A DNA stretch of 64,000 nt from Sphingomonas panacis (GTDB lineage: Bacteria; Pseudomonadota; Alphaproteobacteria; Sphingomonadales; Sphingomonadaceae): contig NZ_CP014168.1 in the NCBI RefSeq assembly GCF_001717955.1, positions 2,265,501 to 2,329,500 of the forward strand, given 5' to 3'. Shown here one piece after another: positions 8,170 to 15,887 of the stretch. Within the stretch, counting starts at the first letter, position 1. The number at the start of each line of letters is the position of its first letter. The notes beneath the pieces were generated by a model. The model was not told the DNA's origin. It searched no databases and saw nothing but the letters and a program-made list of their open reading frames with translations. A program made the translations under genes and the position numbers.

Positions 8170-9098
8170 GAGTGTTTACCGTTCCGCAAAGCGCTGTCTT
8201 CGGCGACGCGACTGATGCGGACTATCTGCTGCTTTTTGGTGCCGAGCCTGAGTTCGGCGACATCGAAGATGCGATCGATGACGTAGAAGCGGCCGCGGAC
8301 GCGGTAGTTGGCGAGTTCGGTCTCACCCGCAGGTCCAATGATGAAGAATGGCGGCGCCTCTCCAACGGCGATGCTCGCCGGAAACTCGATGAACGTCTGA
8401 CGGCCGTCGTCGAACGCGCGCAAGGGCCGCCATGCGGGCTGGTCACCGCTGATCGCGTAGTCGAAATGGAGGCTGTCGACCGATAGACCTTCCGCAACCG
8501 GTGCAGCTGCCGCAGCTTGCTCGGCAACTCGGCGCAGCGCGATCAGCTGGTCCGCTGGATAAGTCCACGACAGCGCCGCCATCGCAGTGCGCGCAGTGGC
8601 GGTAAGCTGGACGTGATAGCTTCGCCGGTCGGTGGTGATGACGAGGTTGGTGGCGAGACCCGAAGCAAACGGCTTCACCAGGATATGCGTACGCTTATCC
8701 GCGCCGGTGCCGCTGGTCGTGTCACCGATCACCCAGCGCACGGTGTCGCCTGCGGCGACGGCGACGAGGCTCTCGCCAGGCTGGAGGGCAATGTCGGTCA
8801 CTGCGCCCGGCGCGGTGTAGACCTGGTAGATCGCGCCATCCGTAAAGGGAAAGACCTGCACGGCGTTCACGAACCCCTGCGACTGCGGTTGCTGCGTTGC
8901 CGCTTTGTTGGCAGCGGCGACGCGCGCCACGTTGGGGTTGATCGGATGTTTGATGCGGACGCGATTGATTGGGGACTTCGAAGCCGGTGCGTTGGCGGGC
9001 GCGGCGACAGGAGGCGGCACCTTCGGAGACGCGACGATCTGCGCGGATGCTGGAGCGGTCGCGAGGGCGATAGCCGAAACGGCAAGGATGAAGGTCAT
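8166..9098 (-). CDS. trbG: TrbG, VirB9-like conjugation protein
   Basis: 310 aa with a signal peptide (MTFILAVSAIALATAPASAQ). The VirB9/CagX-type domain shows IYQVYTAPGAVTDIALQPGE near residue 90, a central variable part with LHFDYAISGDQPAWRP, and the C-terminal signature ANYRVRGRFYVIDRIFDVAE. This periplasmic/outer-membrane core-complex component partners TrbI and TrbF. ATGA overlaps with trbF upstream and trbI downstream indicate a translationally coupled operon. Confidence 0.93.
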   Translation of the reverse strand: MTFILAVSAIALATAPASAQIVASPKVPPPVAAPANAPASKSPINRVRIKHPINPNVARVAAANKAATQQPQSQGFVNAVQVFPFTDGAIYQVYTAPGAVTDIALQPGESLVAVAAGDTVRWVIGDTTSGTGADKRTHILVKPFASGLATNLVITTDRRSYHVQLTATARTAMAALSWTYPADQLIALRRVAEQAAAAAPVAEGLSVDSLHFDYAISGDQPAWRPLRAFDDGRQTFIEFPASIAVGEAPPFFIIGPAGETELANYRVRGRFYVIDRIFDVAELRLGTKKQQIVRISRVAEDSALRNGKHS

Positions 9099-9907
9099 TG
9101 GTGTGACTCCGAGGCGGGCTGCGTGGGCGCAGCGAGATTGGGATCGAGCGGAGAGCCGAGCGGCAGGCTGACTGCTGCTGGCGCCGTGGGAGCCGGGGTG
9201 GCCGATGGTCGCGTCGGCGTCGGCGGATCAAGTTCGCGGCTCCAATCGACTGCGTCGACATAGACGCCGAGCGGATTTCGGCGAAGCGTATCGGCGTCGC
9301 TCGGTGGCTTGATCACGATCGTGAGGATCGCGGTCCAGCGTGAGGTCCCGGCCTGGGTGCCGCGCTCATAGGCGGTCTCGACCCACTTGACCTGGAACGA
9401 GCGGTCCGATGCCCGCACCACGCTGGTGACCTGCACCGACACGGTTCGCTCGCCAATATTGGCGAAGGGATCGGCGGCGCGCGCATAGTCGCCGAGGAAC
9501 TGGCTGCCGCGCTTGGTCGTGAAATCATAGGCTTCGAGCCAGTCCTGGCGGACGAGTACCGGATCAAGCGGACGGCCACGGACGTTCGCGATGAAGCGCG
9601 ACAGGTGCCACGCGATCTGCGGATCGGTCGGACGATAGCCCGCCTCGGCCTTGGTGACGGCGCGCGCTTCGCCGAGCCGATCGACCTCGACAACGTAGGG
9701 CGTGACGCGACTCTGGGTCGATTGCCAGACGAGACCGGATGAAAGGCCGCCGGTCAACGCAAGGCACCCGAACGCCATCAGTCGCCAGTTGCGCGCCTGC
9801 ACGCGGGCGGACCCGATCCGCTCGTCCCAGACCTGACCGGCGCGTTGATACGGCGTTTCGGCTTGCGGGGTTCGTCCATATCGCTGGACGGCGCGTTTGA
9901 AGGTCAT
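9095..9907 (-). CDS. trbF: TrbF, VirB8-like conjugation protein
   Basis: 270 aa. The N-terminal cytoplasmic segment (TPYQRAGQVWDERIGSARVQ) is typical of TrbF. One membrane helix follows (LMAFGCLALTGGLSSGLVW), then the NTF2-like periplasmic domain with VTPYVVEVDRLGEARAVTKA, RDWL-like WLEAYDFTT and VSVQVTSVVRASDRSFQVKW. It is an inner-membrane assembly factor of the type IV secretion channel. The C-terminus after about residue 225 is Pro/Ala-rich low complexity. It lies 3 bp from trbL and overlaps trbG. Confidence 0.93.
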   Translation of the reverse strand: MTFKRAVQRYGRTPQAETPYQRAGQVWDERIGSARVQARNWRLMAFGCLALTGGLSSGLVWQSTQSRVTPYVVEVDRLGEARAVTKAEAGYRPTDPQIAWHLSRFIANVRGRPLDPVLVRQDWLEAYDFTTKRGSQFLGDYARAADPFANIGERTVSVQVTSVVRASDRSFQVKWVETAYERGTQAGTSRWTAILTIVIKPPSDADTLRRNPLGVYVDAVDWSRELDPPTPTRPSATPAPTAPAAVSLPLGSPLDPNLAAPTQPASESHQ

Positions 9908-9910
9908 CGA

Positions 9911-11209
9911 TCAATCCCTTTCCTTGATGTCGGGGGTGGCGGAGGCGCCGCCGCGGTCACCCTGCTGGATGGCGTGCATCGCGATCTGGCGGTGATGACG
10001 AGCGGTCTGTTGGCCGCGCATGGCGCGTGCCCATGCGGGAACACCGTCGCTGCCGTGGCTTTGCGCGGGATCGCCGCTGCTGGTGCGATGGAACGCGTTC
10101 CATGCGGCGGTGCGGCCCTGGGAGGCGGCTTCGCCGAGGCCGAGCGCGCTGGAAGCGCGTTCACGCGCGGCGTTGCCAGCGGCGCGCGCGACACCGCCGA
10201 GGCCCGCCGTCATGGTCGGCGCCGGTGCGGCCTCCTTGCCGAGGTTGTATGCGGTTGATGCAGCAGACCCCATCGACGTGCCGGCGCGGACGGCGCCAAG
10301 CACGGCACCACCAAGCGCGCTGGCACCGCCAGCGACAGCACCGCCGGCGAGCATAGTGATGCCCGCCGCACCGGCCGTAGTGCCGAGCGCCGCGCCGGCG
10401 CCGAGTTGTGGCGCGCCAGCGACAAGGCCGGATGCGATGCTTGGACCGAAAATCCCGAGGCCGAAGATGGTGAGGCTGGCGAGCATCAGGCTCATTGCCT
10501 GGCCGATATCGGGTTCCTGGCCTTGAAGCGCCGCAGTGAACTCGGTGAAGAAGTTCGAGCCGATGCCGACGATCACGGCGAGCACCATGACCTTGATCCC
10601 CGAAGACACGACATTGCCGAGTACGCGCTCGGCGAGGAAGCTGGTGCGGTTCCACAGTGAGAACGGCACCAGGATGAAGCCCGCCAGCGAGGTCAGCTTG
10701 AACTCGACGATGGTCACGAACATCTGCACGGCAAGGATGAAGAAGGTGATGATCACGACCGCCCACGCAAACAGCAGCACCGCGATCGTCAGGAAATTAT
10801 CGAAGAAGGTCGTGAACCCCATCAGTTGTGAGACTTGCTGAAGGAGGGGCCATGCCGCCGAGAAACCGGTGCCCGCGAGCCGACCGGGCTTCAGGAGATC
10901 GGCCGCCGTCAGCGTGCCGCCACCGGCGGTCAGGCCGGCTTGGGTAAACGATCGGAAGATGATGCCGGAGAGCGTCGAGAAGCTGTTCAGGATGAACGCG
11001 AACGCCCCGACGTACAGGATTTTCTTGATGAACCGGCCCATGACATTGTCATCGCCGCCCAAGGCCCAGAACAGCCCGGCCAACGTGATGTCGATGCCGA
11101 TCAGGGTTACGGTCAAGAAGCGAACATCACCGCCGAGCAGCCCGAACCCGGCGTCGATGTAGGTGATGAACGTTGCCAAGAAGCGGTCGATGATGTTGAG
11201 ATCGTTCAT
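9911..11209 (-). CDS. trbL: TrbL, VirB6-like polytopic conjugation protein
   Basis: 432 aa. It starts MNDLNIIDRFLATFITYIDA, the usual TrbL N-terminus, and has about six hydrophobic segments through residue 280. The C-terminal third is Ala/Gly-rich and then hydrophilic, as in other TrbL proteins. It is an inner-membrane channel component. trbK, a small entry-exclusion lipoprotein often found between trbJ and trbL, is not evident in the 90-bp gap; only a 22-codon frame ending in ATGA at the trbL start is seen there. Confidence 0.92.
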   Translation of the reverse strand: MNDLNIIDRFLATFITYIDAGFGLLGGDVRFLTVTLIGIDITLAGLFWALGGDDNVMGRFIKKILYVGAFAFILNSFSTLSGIIFRSFTQAGLTAGGGTLTAADLLKPGRLAGTGFSAAWPLLQQVSQLMGFTTFFDNFLTIAVLLFAWAVVIITFFILAVQMFVTIVEFKLTSLAGFILVPFSLWNRTSFLAERVLGNVVSSGIKVMVLAVIVGIGSNFFTEFTAALQGQEPDIGQAMSLMLASLTIFGLGIFGPSIASGLVAGAPQLGAGAALGTTAGAAGITMLAGGAVAGGASALGGAVLGAVRAGTSMGSAASTAYNLGKEAAPAPTMTAGLGGVARAAGNAARERASSALGLGEAASQGRTAAWNAFHRTSSGDPAQSHGSDGVPAWARAMRGQQTARHHRQIAMHAIQQGDRGGASATPDIKERD

Positions 11210-11299
11210 GGGGCCGTGGCCTGCGAAATGAGAGAGGTCGCGGGGCGGGGGAGGCGAAGATGCGTGGGGTGCATCTTCCCACCCCGCCTTCCGGTGCGC

Positions 11300-12055
11300 C
11301 TAACGGGGGGTGTAGGCGGAGCCGGAACCGAGGAACTTGCGTGTAGCGGCCTGCGCGTCGATCTGGGCCTGCGCTTGCCGCGCGCGCTCGATCGTCTCGG
11401 CACGATATTGCGCGGCCATCATGGTCTGAATCTGGAACTGCTGCTTGGCGGTCAGCGCGAGTAACTGGTTGGTGGCTTGGCTGACCTGCAGCGATCCCTC
11501 GGCGCCCTGGCTCTTGGCAACGAGCGATGCCAACGTCTGCGAGTCGGACGCGACATTCTCAGCGACCTGCGCCTGCACGGTCATGGTATGCTGGTAGGCG
11601 GACATCGCGGTGTCGAGCCGCGTGCGGGCAGCGATGACCTGATCGTTGGTGCGGAGCGCAGACGAGAAGCTTTGCGGGAAAAGCTGGCGAAACTGTTGAT
11701 CGAGACCGGAAACGCGAAACTGGATGCCTTGGGCCTGGCCCATCAGCTCATCGACCTGCTGCAGCGTCTGCTTGAGTGCCTGCAACTCCGGGAAGTCGAT
11801 CCGGGTCAGATTCTTCGCTTGGTTGATCAGCATGTTCGCTTCGTTCTGGAGCGACTGGATCTGGTTGTTGATCTGCTGGAGGGTGCGCGCGGCAGTCAGC
11901 AGATTCTGGCTGTAATTGCTCGGATCGAACACGGTGAACTGCGCCCGCGCGGGTGTCGCGGTCATGGTCAGGCCCATGATGAGGGAGCCGACGCTGCCAA
12001 CGCCGAGTGCGCCAGCGATCAGATATTTGCGTGAAGATATGAAAGGAATGCGCAC
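11300..12055 (-). CDS. trbJ: TrbJ, VirB5-like conjugation protein
   Basis: 251 aa from the GTG at 12055, chosen because GAGGAG lies 7 nt upstream; a TTG at 12070 is a weaker alternative. A signal peptide ends around TATPARAQ, and the mature protein starts FTVFDPSNYSQNLLTAARTL, the conserved TrbJ N-terminus. Long amphipathic helices follow, rich in Gln (IQSLQNEANMLINQAKNLTR). TrbJ/VirB5 proteins are minor pilus-tip components. This gene normally follows trbE directly; here trbE is 32 kb away and the upstream DNA is IS debris. Expression therefore needs a new promoter or read-through from inserted DNA. Confidence 0.92.
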   Translation of the reverse strand: MRIPFISSRKYLIAGALGVGSVGSLIMGLTMTATPARAQFTVFDPSNYSQNLLTAARTLQQINNQIQSLQNEANMLINQAKNLTRIDFPELQALKQTLQQVDELMGQAQGIQFRVSGLDQQFRQLFPQSFSSALRTNDQVIAARTRLDTAMSAYQHTMTVQAQVAENVASDSQTLASLVAKSQGAEGSLQVSQATNQLLALTAKQQFQIQTMMAAQYRAETIERARQAQAQIDAQAATRKFLGSGSAYTPR

Positions 12056-12308
12056 GGACAGACTCCTCAATTTGGGGAGCCTTGAAGATCGATGAATTGG
12101 TCCGTCGGCGGGAGAACCTGTCTGGCGACAGGGGGTGTCAATTGGGTGACATCAATCCCGAAAGTGCCTCACCCAGAGTACGGAATATTCGCAAACGTGC
12201 CCACCGGTCACCGGCTGCTCTCGACCCAGGCCGTGTGAAAACGGAGCATGCTCCCCAGGCCGATAGCTTGTTTGCGAAAATGCATACACGGCGCGGGGCA
12301 ATCGTTCG
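12056..12308. other. Junction between trbJ and inserted DNA; IS end sequence
   Basis: No credible gene. The minus strand has a short open stretch (PPVARQVLPPTDQFIDLQG) that stops next to the trbJ ribosome-binding site; it could be a leftover of the original trbE-trbJ spacer or of another gene, and I do not recognise it. From about 12180 to 12308 the sequence reads like the noncoding terminus of an IS1182-type element, including TTTTCACACGGCC on the minus strand. The left edge of the cargo insertion therefore probably lies between about 12090 and 12180. Confidence 0.4.
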
Positions 12309-12425
12309 TCAGGTCGCGATGGCAGCCAGCATCCTCCGCACCCCCACAATGTTGAGCACGCGGGTCAGCTTATAGGCGAGAACGTGGAGCGCCATCTCGG
12401 TTGAGACGCGAGGCTTGGTCTGAGT
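12309..12425 (-). pseudogene. IS1182/IS5-like transposase C-terminal remnant
   Basis: Only the last 35 or so codons remain: a stretch with RVSTEMALHVLAYKLTRVLN followed by a short tail to a TGA at 12309. Ends of this type (TEM-LHVLAY-L-RV) are typical of IS1182/IS5-like DDE transposases. Everything upstream is replaced by an IS3 remnant. Confidence 0.6.
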
Positions 12426-12438
12426 AGCCCCGAGTTTT

Positions 12439-12649
12439 CTAGACGCCTTCAGCTTTCGCAATCTGCTGCCGTTCCAACGCGACGGGCGACAGCATACCGT
12501 TCCTGACCTGCTTGCGCACCGGGTTGTAGAACATCTCGACAGAATCGAACACGTCCTGGCGGGCTTCCTCGCGGGTTTTGTAAGTTCGGCGCCGGATGCG
12601 TTCGCGCTTGAGCGATGAGAAAAAGCTCTCGGCGACGGCGTTGATGCTC
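12439..12649 (-). pseudogene. IS3-family transposase OrfB C-terminal remnant
   Basis: About 70 codons ending at the TAG at 12439. They read NAVAESFFSSLKRERIRRR, then DVFDSVEMFYNPVRK and SPVALERQQ, which is the part of the IS3 OrfB integrase core around the last catalytic Glu (VAES). The upstream D and D residues are lost where the IS110 element begins near 12650. It differs in sequence from the intact IS3 element at 29201-30478. Confidence 0.8.
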
Positions 12650-12658
12650 CTATGTTGG

Positions 12659-13729
12659 TCAAGCGCCTTTTGCGGCGGCCGTTACCGGCGGCGTTCCGGT
12701 GCAGAGATGCTGGTAAATCTCGCGTGCGATATAGCGTTTCAGGCATCGCCGGATCTCGCGAGGTGATTTGCCTTCGGCGGTTCGCCGCTGGATGTATTCT
12801 TTGGTCGGCGGGTGATGGCGCATGCGGACCAGGGCTACCCGGTAGAGGGCGGCGTTCGCCCGACGATTGCCGCCGCGGTTGAGGCGATGGCGGCTGGTCT
12901 TACCGCTCGAGGCCGGCACCGGGCAAACACCGCAGAGCTTCGCGAACGCGGCCTCGGATCGGATCCGCTGGGGATTGTCTCCCAGCACGACGAGCATGTC
13001 GACGACGGTGCCAGTCGATACGCCCGGCGCGTCCATCAGTGCTGGCGCCTGGGCACGTGCCAGCGTTTCGAGCACGGCCTCATGCTCCTTGATCTCGGTG
13101 TCCAGCATCAGCCACCGATTGGCTAACGCCCGCAGCGCCATCTTAGCGGATGCGGTGGTCGAGGTAGCTGGGCCTGGACGTAGCGCCGCGATCGCGCGGA
13201 TGAGCGTCATCTTGCCGGTGATGCCGATAAATCGTTCGCGCAGCGGCTGCGGCGCATTCACCAGCAAGGTCTTGAGCGTGACCATCGCCTGGGTTCTTGC
13301 CTTGACGCCGGTATCGCGGGCGATCTTGAGATGGCGGATCATTTCAACGGCACCGTCACCGGATTTGGGTTGTCCCTCTGCATCGCCCGCCAGCACGCTA
13401 CGCGCGGCCGACTCGGCATCGACGGTATCGGTCTTGCCGTGCCGGCGGCGGAGCTGGCGATTGACGCGGCCAACTTCTACGACGCACAAGCCCTGGGCGG
13501 TCAGCGCCCGACTGAGGCCGGCCCCATAGGAACCCGTGCCTTCGATGCCGAAGGCATGCACGGAGCCGTGGCCAGTCGCCCAGGCGGCGAGTTGCTGGTA
13601 GCCTTGCCCTGTTGCGGGAAATGATGCGGTGGCCAGGCGCGTGCCCAATCCACTGATCGCGACCACGACGTGTACGTCCTTGTGCGTATCGACACCGATG
13701 AGGACCGCCTCGGGTATGATATCATGCAT
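12659..13729 (-). CDS. IS110-family transposase (DEDD/Ser recombinase)
   Basis: 356 aa, full length for the family. The N-terminal RuvC-like DEDD domain shows LIGVDTHKDVHVV (first Asp), FGIEGTGSYG (Glu) and HGKTDTVDAESAARSVLAGD (Asp pair). The C-terminal transposase_20 domain has DAPGVSTGTVVDML, with the probable nucleophilic Ser, followed by FAKLCGVCPVPASSGKTSR. Family knowledge: these enzymes use a bridge RNA encoded in the element's noncoding end to pair donor and target. The gene looks intact and may be active. Confidence 0.92.
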   Translation of the reverse strand: MHDIIPEAVLIGVDTHKDVHVVVAISGLGTRLATASFPATGQGYQQLAAWATGHGSVHAFGIEGTGSYGAGLSRALTAQGLCVVEVGRVNRQLRRRHGKTDTVDAESAARSVLAGDAEGQPKSGDGAVEMIRHLKIARDTGVKARTQAMVTLKTLLVNAPQPLRERFIGITGKMTLIRAIAALRPGPATSTTASAKMALRALANRWLMLDTEIKEHEAVLETLARAQAPALMDAPGVSTGTVVDMLVVLGDNPQRIRSEAAFAKLCGVCPVPASSGKTSRHRLNRGGNRRANAALYRVALVRMRHHPPTKEYIQRRTAEGKSPREIRRCLKRYIAREIYQHLCTGTPPVTAAAKGA

Positions 13730-13930
13730 ACGGGTCCTCCAGGTTGGTGGAACCCGAAGGCGATCTGCGAGCGGACAGGACTGTGACGGGACGGCACTCC
13801 CTCAGGCTCCTATCAAGTCACGTCTCGCGACGCCCCGGGTGCAGCCTGGAGGGCCGACAGATCAACGCCATGACACGTGGTCAATCGTAAGCACGGGTCA
13901 GGCCTCCCAGGCTGCACCGGTATACTCACA
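13730..13930 (-). ncRNA. Candidate bridge-RNA region of the IS110 element
   Basis: About 200 noncoding bases lie immediately upstream of the IS110 transposase, the position of bridge RNAs in IS110-group elements. A strong inverted repeat is visible here: GGTGCAGCCTGG at about 13849-13860 pairs with CCAGGCTGCACC at about 13908-13919, flanking roughly 47 nt. A shorter GGTTGGTGGAACC hairpin lies at about 13744-13756. Function is inferred from position and structure only. Confidence 0.35.
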
Positions 13931-13933
13931 GTC

Positions 13934-14137
13934 ATGGCAGTTGCCGCGGCGGCTCACCGCGCGCGCCTTGACGCGGAGATGGACCACCGCCTGGTCGGCG
14001 AAGACAGCGCTCGCAACACGCGCAACGGCTACGGTCGGAAGACCGTGATGACCGATACCGGCAAGCTGAAGATCGATGTGCCGCGCGACCGTCAGTCGAG
14101 CTTCGACCCGCGACTGGCAGCAAACGCAGTCGGGTAG
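13934..14137 (+). pseudogene. IS256-family transposase N-terminal remnant
   Basis: About 67 codons ending at a premature TAG. The sequence RARLDAEMDHRLVGEDSARN, then TRNGYGRKTVMTDTGKLKID and VPRDRQSSFDPRLAA, is the conserved N-terminal block of IS256-type (mutator) transposases. The DDE catalytic domain is absent. A matching C-terminal remnant on the opposite strand is at 22159-22341; the two flank the sigma-factor/receptor cassette. Confidence 0.85.
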
Positions 14138-14262
14138 GAGCGCGATGCCCAGCCCGACCCTGGCCAGATCCACGGTGGACAAACTCCAAATTTCGTGAAA
14201 GTTTCCTAAGAGGAAAAAAATGGGAGAGAGATGTCCGGAATGCGACAACAACGGGGTCGCTA

Positions 14263-14856
14263 ATGGAACATCTTCGTGCGAAGCTCGACTGGTTCAAGAC
14301 GATCATACTGCCGCACCAAAGCGCACTGAGCGCACGTGTGCGCCGGCTGTCCTCCGGCGATCATGAGCATCAGGATCTCATCGCGGAAATCCTGGCGCGC
14401 GCTTACGCCAATCCGAACTGGCGTGAGGTGACGCACGGGCGAGCCTATCTTTTCACCATTGCGCGCAATCTTGTCATCGACCAGGCGCGCCGTGACAAGG
14501 TGGTGTCTTTCGAGACGATCAGCGAAGTCGAAATGCTTCGCTCAAGCCTCGACTGCGAAGCTCAGCTCTGTGCGCGCGACGAACTGCGACGTGTGCAACG
14601 CATTCTCGATGATCTGCCGGATCAATGCCGCCGTGTCTTCATCGCGCGTCGCATTCACGAAAAATCCATGGCCGAGATAGCGGGTCACATGGGTCTGTCC
14701 GTTTCTACGGTCGAAAAGCATTTGGGCAGGGCGATCCGGTTGTTTATGGCGGCGCTGGCACAGCAAGGGAATGGCCCGATTGAGCAGGAGCACAGGGCAG
14801 ACCCGGGACGCCATCGAGGCGCAGGCAGCAGCCTATCTCGCGGCATCCTTAAATGA
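14263..14856 (+). CDS. FecI-type ECF RNA polymerase sigma factor
   Basis: 197 aa. Region 2 is visible around HQDLIAEILARAYANPNWRE and AYLFTIARNLVIDQARRDKV. Region 4 is RRVQRILDDLPDQCRRVFIA followed by KSMAEIAGHMGLSVSTVEKH, the helix-turn-helix typical of FecI. It is followed by a FecR-like gene overlapping by 86 bp and then an STN-type receptor, the standard arrangement of TonB-dependent transmembrane signalling. It probably directs transcription of the receptor gene at 15888. The upstream 14190-14262 region holds no other gene. Confidence 0.93.
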   Translation: MEHLRAKLDWFKTIILPHQSALSARVRRLSSGDHEHQDLIAEILARAYANPNWREVTHGRAYLFTIARNLVIDQARRDKVVSFETISEVEMLRSSLDCEAQLCARDELRRVQRILDDLPDQCRRVFIARRIHEKSMAEIAGHMGLSVSTVEKHLGRAIRLFMAALAQQGNGPIEQEHRADPGRHRGAGSSLSRGILK

Positions 14857-15754
14857 CCCCGATCCTGCGACGCGCCTGACGATCACCGACTGGATCGAGC
14901 GCGATCCGCGACATGCCGTCGCGTACGCGCAGGCGGAACTGGCGTGGGACGCCGGGGAACGGCTGAAGGGACAGGATTTCTCGGCACCTCATCCCGTAAG
15001 CGCAGCATCGGCGGCGCGCGGTATCACCCGCCGCAATGTGATCGCTGGTGCCTCGGTTGCCGCGGCTGTGGCCGCCATCGTTCCGCTCGGCGTTTGGCTC
15101 AGCCGGGCAACGCGCTACAGCACCGCGATCGGCGAAGCGCGGGACGTGGCGCTGGCAGATGGATCGCGCGTGCATCTCAACACGGACACGCAGGTCCAGG
15201 TCGCGCTGTCGGCCGATCGGCGGCAGCTTTCGCTGGTGCGCGGGGAGGCATATTTCGATGTTGCGCATGATCCCACGCGCCCATTCGATGTCGCGGTGCC
15301 GGGCGGCGTCGTGCGCGCGATCGGAACCGCGTTCAACATCCGCCTGCGCGGTGCAGTGGTCGAGCTCACGGTGATGCACGGCATCGTCGGCGTGCGCACG
15401 GCGGAGGGGGTGATGCGGCGGGTGCCGATGGGCGAATCCGCAGTGATCCAGCCGAGGACCGTCGCGGTCGGCCACATGGACGAAAGTGCGATCGCGAAGC
15501 GGGTGGCGTGGCGAGAGCGCATGATCTTGTTGAACGGGGAGACGGTCGGCGAGGCTGTCGCCGAGTTCAATCGCTATCGCGCCGCGCCAATTCTGATCGG
15601 CGATCAACGCATCGCCGGGCTGCGTATCGGCGGCCGTTTCCGCACCGACGAATCGTCGGAGTTCTTGCGCGCACTGGAGCAGACGCTGCCGGTTCATTCG
15701 GCCAGCGAAGACAATGGCTCCGTGCTGCTGATGTATGCGGACCAGACGACGTAG
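14771..15754 (+). CDS. FecR-family anti-sigma factor / signal transducer
   Basis: 327 aa. The N-terminal cytoplasmic DUF4880-type segment (IEAQAAAYLAASLNDPDPAT, later DWIERDPRHAVAYAQAE) binds the sigma factor. One membrane segment lies around residues 88-110 (VIAGASVAAAVAAIVPLGVW). The periplasmic FecR domain follows, with DVALADGSRVHLNTDTQVQV, LVRGEAYFDVAHD and a C-terminal STN-like segment (ILIGDQRIAGLRIGGRFRTD). It should relay occupancy of the outer-membrane receptor to the ECF sigma factor. The start overlaps the sigma gene by 86 bp; the ATG has AAGGGA directly before it, so a slightly later start is possible. Confidence 0.92.
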   Translation: MARLSRSTGQTRDAIEAQAAAYLAASLNDPDPATRLTITDWIERDPRHAVAYAQAELAWDAGERLKGQDFSAPHPVSAASAARGITRRNVIAGASVAAAVAAIVPLGVWLSRATRYSTAIGEARDVALADGSRVHLNTDTQVQVALSADRRQLSLVRGEAYFDVAHDPTRPFDVAVPGGVVRAIGTAFNIRLRGAVVELTVMHGIVGVRTAEGVMRRVPMGESAVIQPRTVAVGHMDESAIAKRVAWRERMILLNGETVGEAVAEFNRYRAAPILIGDQRIAGLRIGGRFRTDESSEFLRALEQTLPVHSASEDNGSVLLMYADQTT

Positions 15755-15887
15755 GCCCGGGCGGCACGCATTCGCTCGAAAGAGAAATCTGAAATTTTCG
15801 TTACATTTATATGGCGGGTTTGCCCGGCCGGTTCCGTTTTACCTCGGGAGACGACGATCGTCCGCTGTGGCTAAGGGGGAATTGCCA

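Larger units (their letters stand above)
12646..13930 (-). mobile_element. IS110-family insertion sequence (boundaries approximate)
   Basis: Contains an apparently intact IS110-type transposase. The transposase 3' end lies about 10 bp from the left edge, where the IS3 remnant is cut. The octamer GCTCCTAT occurs next to the transposase stop (12646-12653) and again upstream of its start (about 13806-13815), and may be the repeated core of an IS110 insertion. If so, the upstream noncoding end would be only about 85 bp. An alternative right edge near 13930 gives a 200-bp noncoding end, more usual for this group. No flanking target duplication is expected. Confidence 0.55.
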
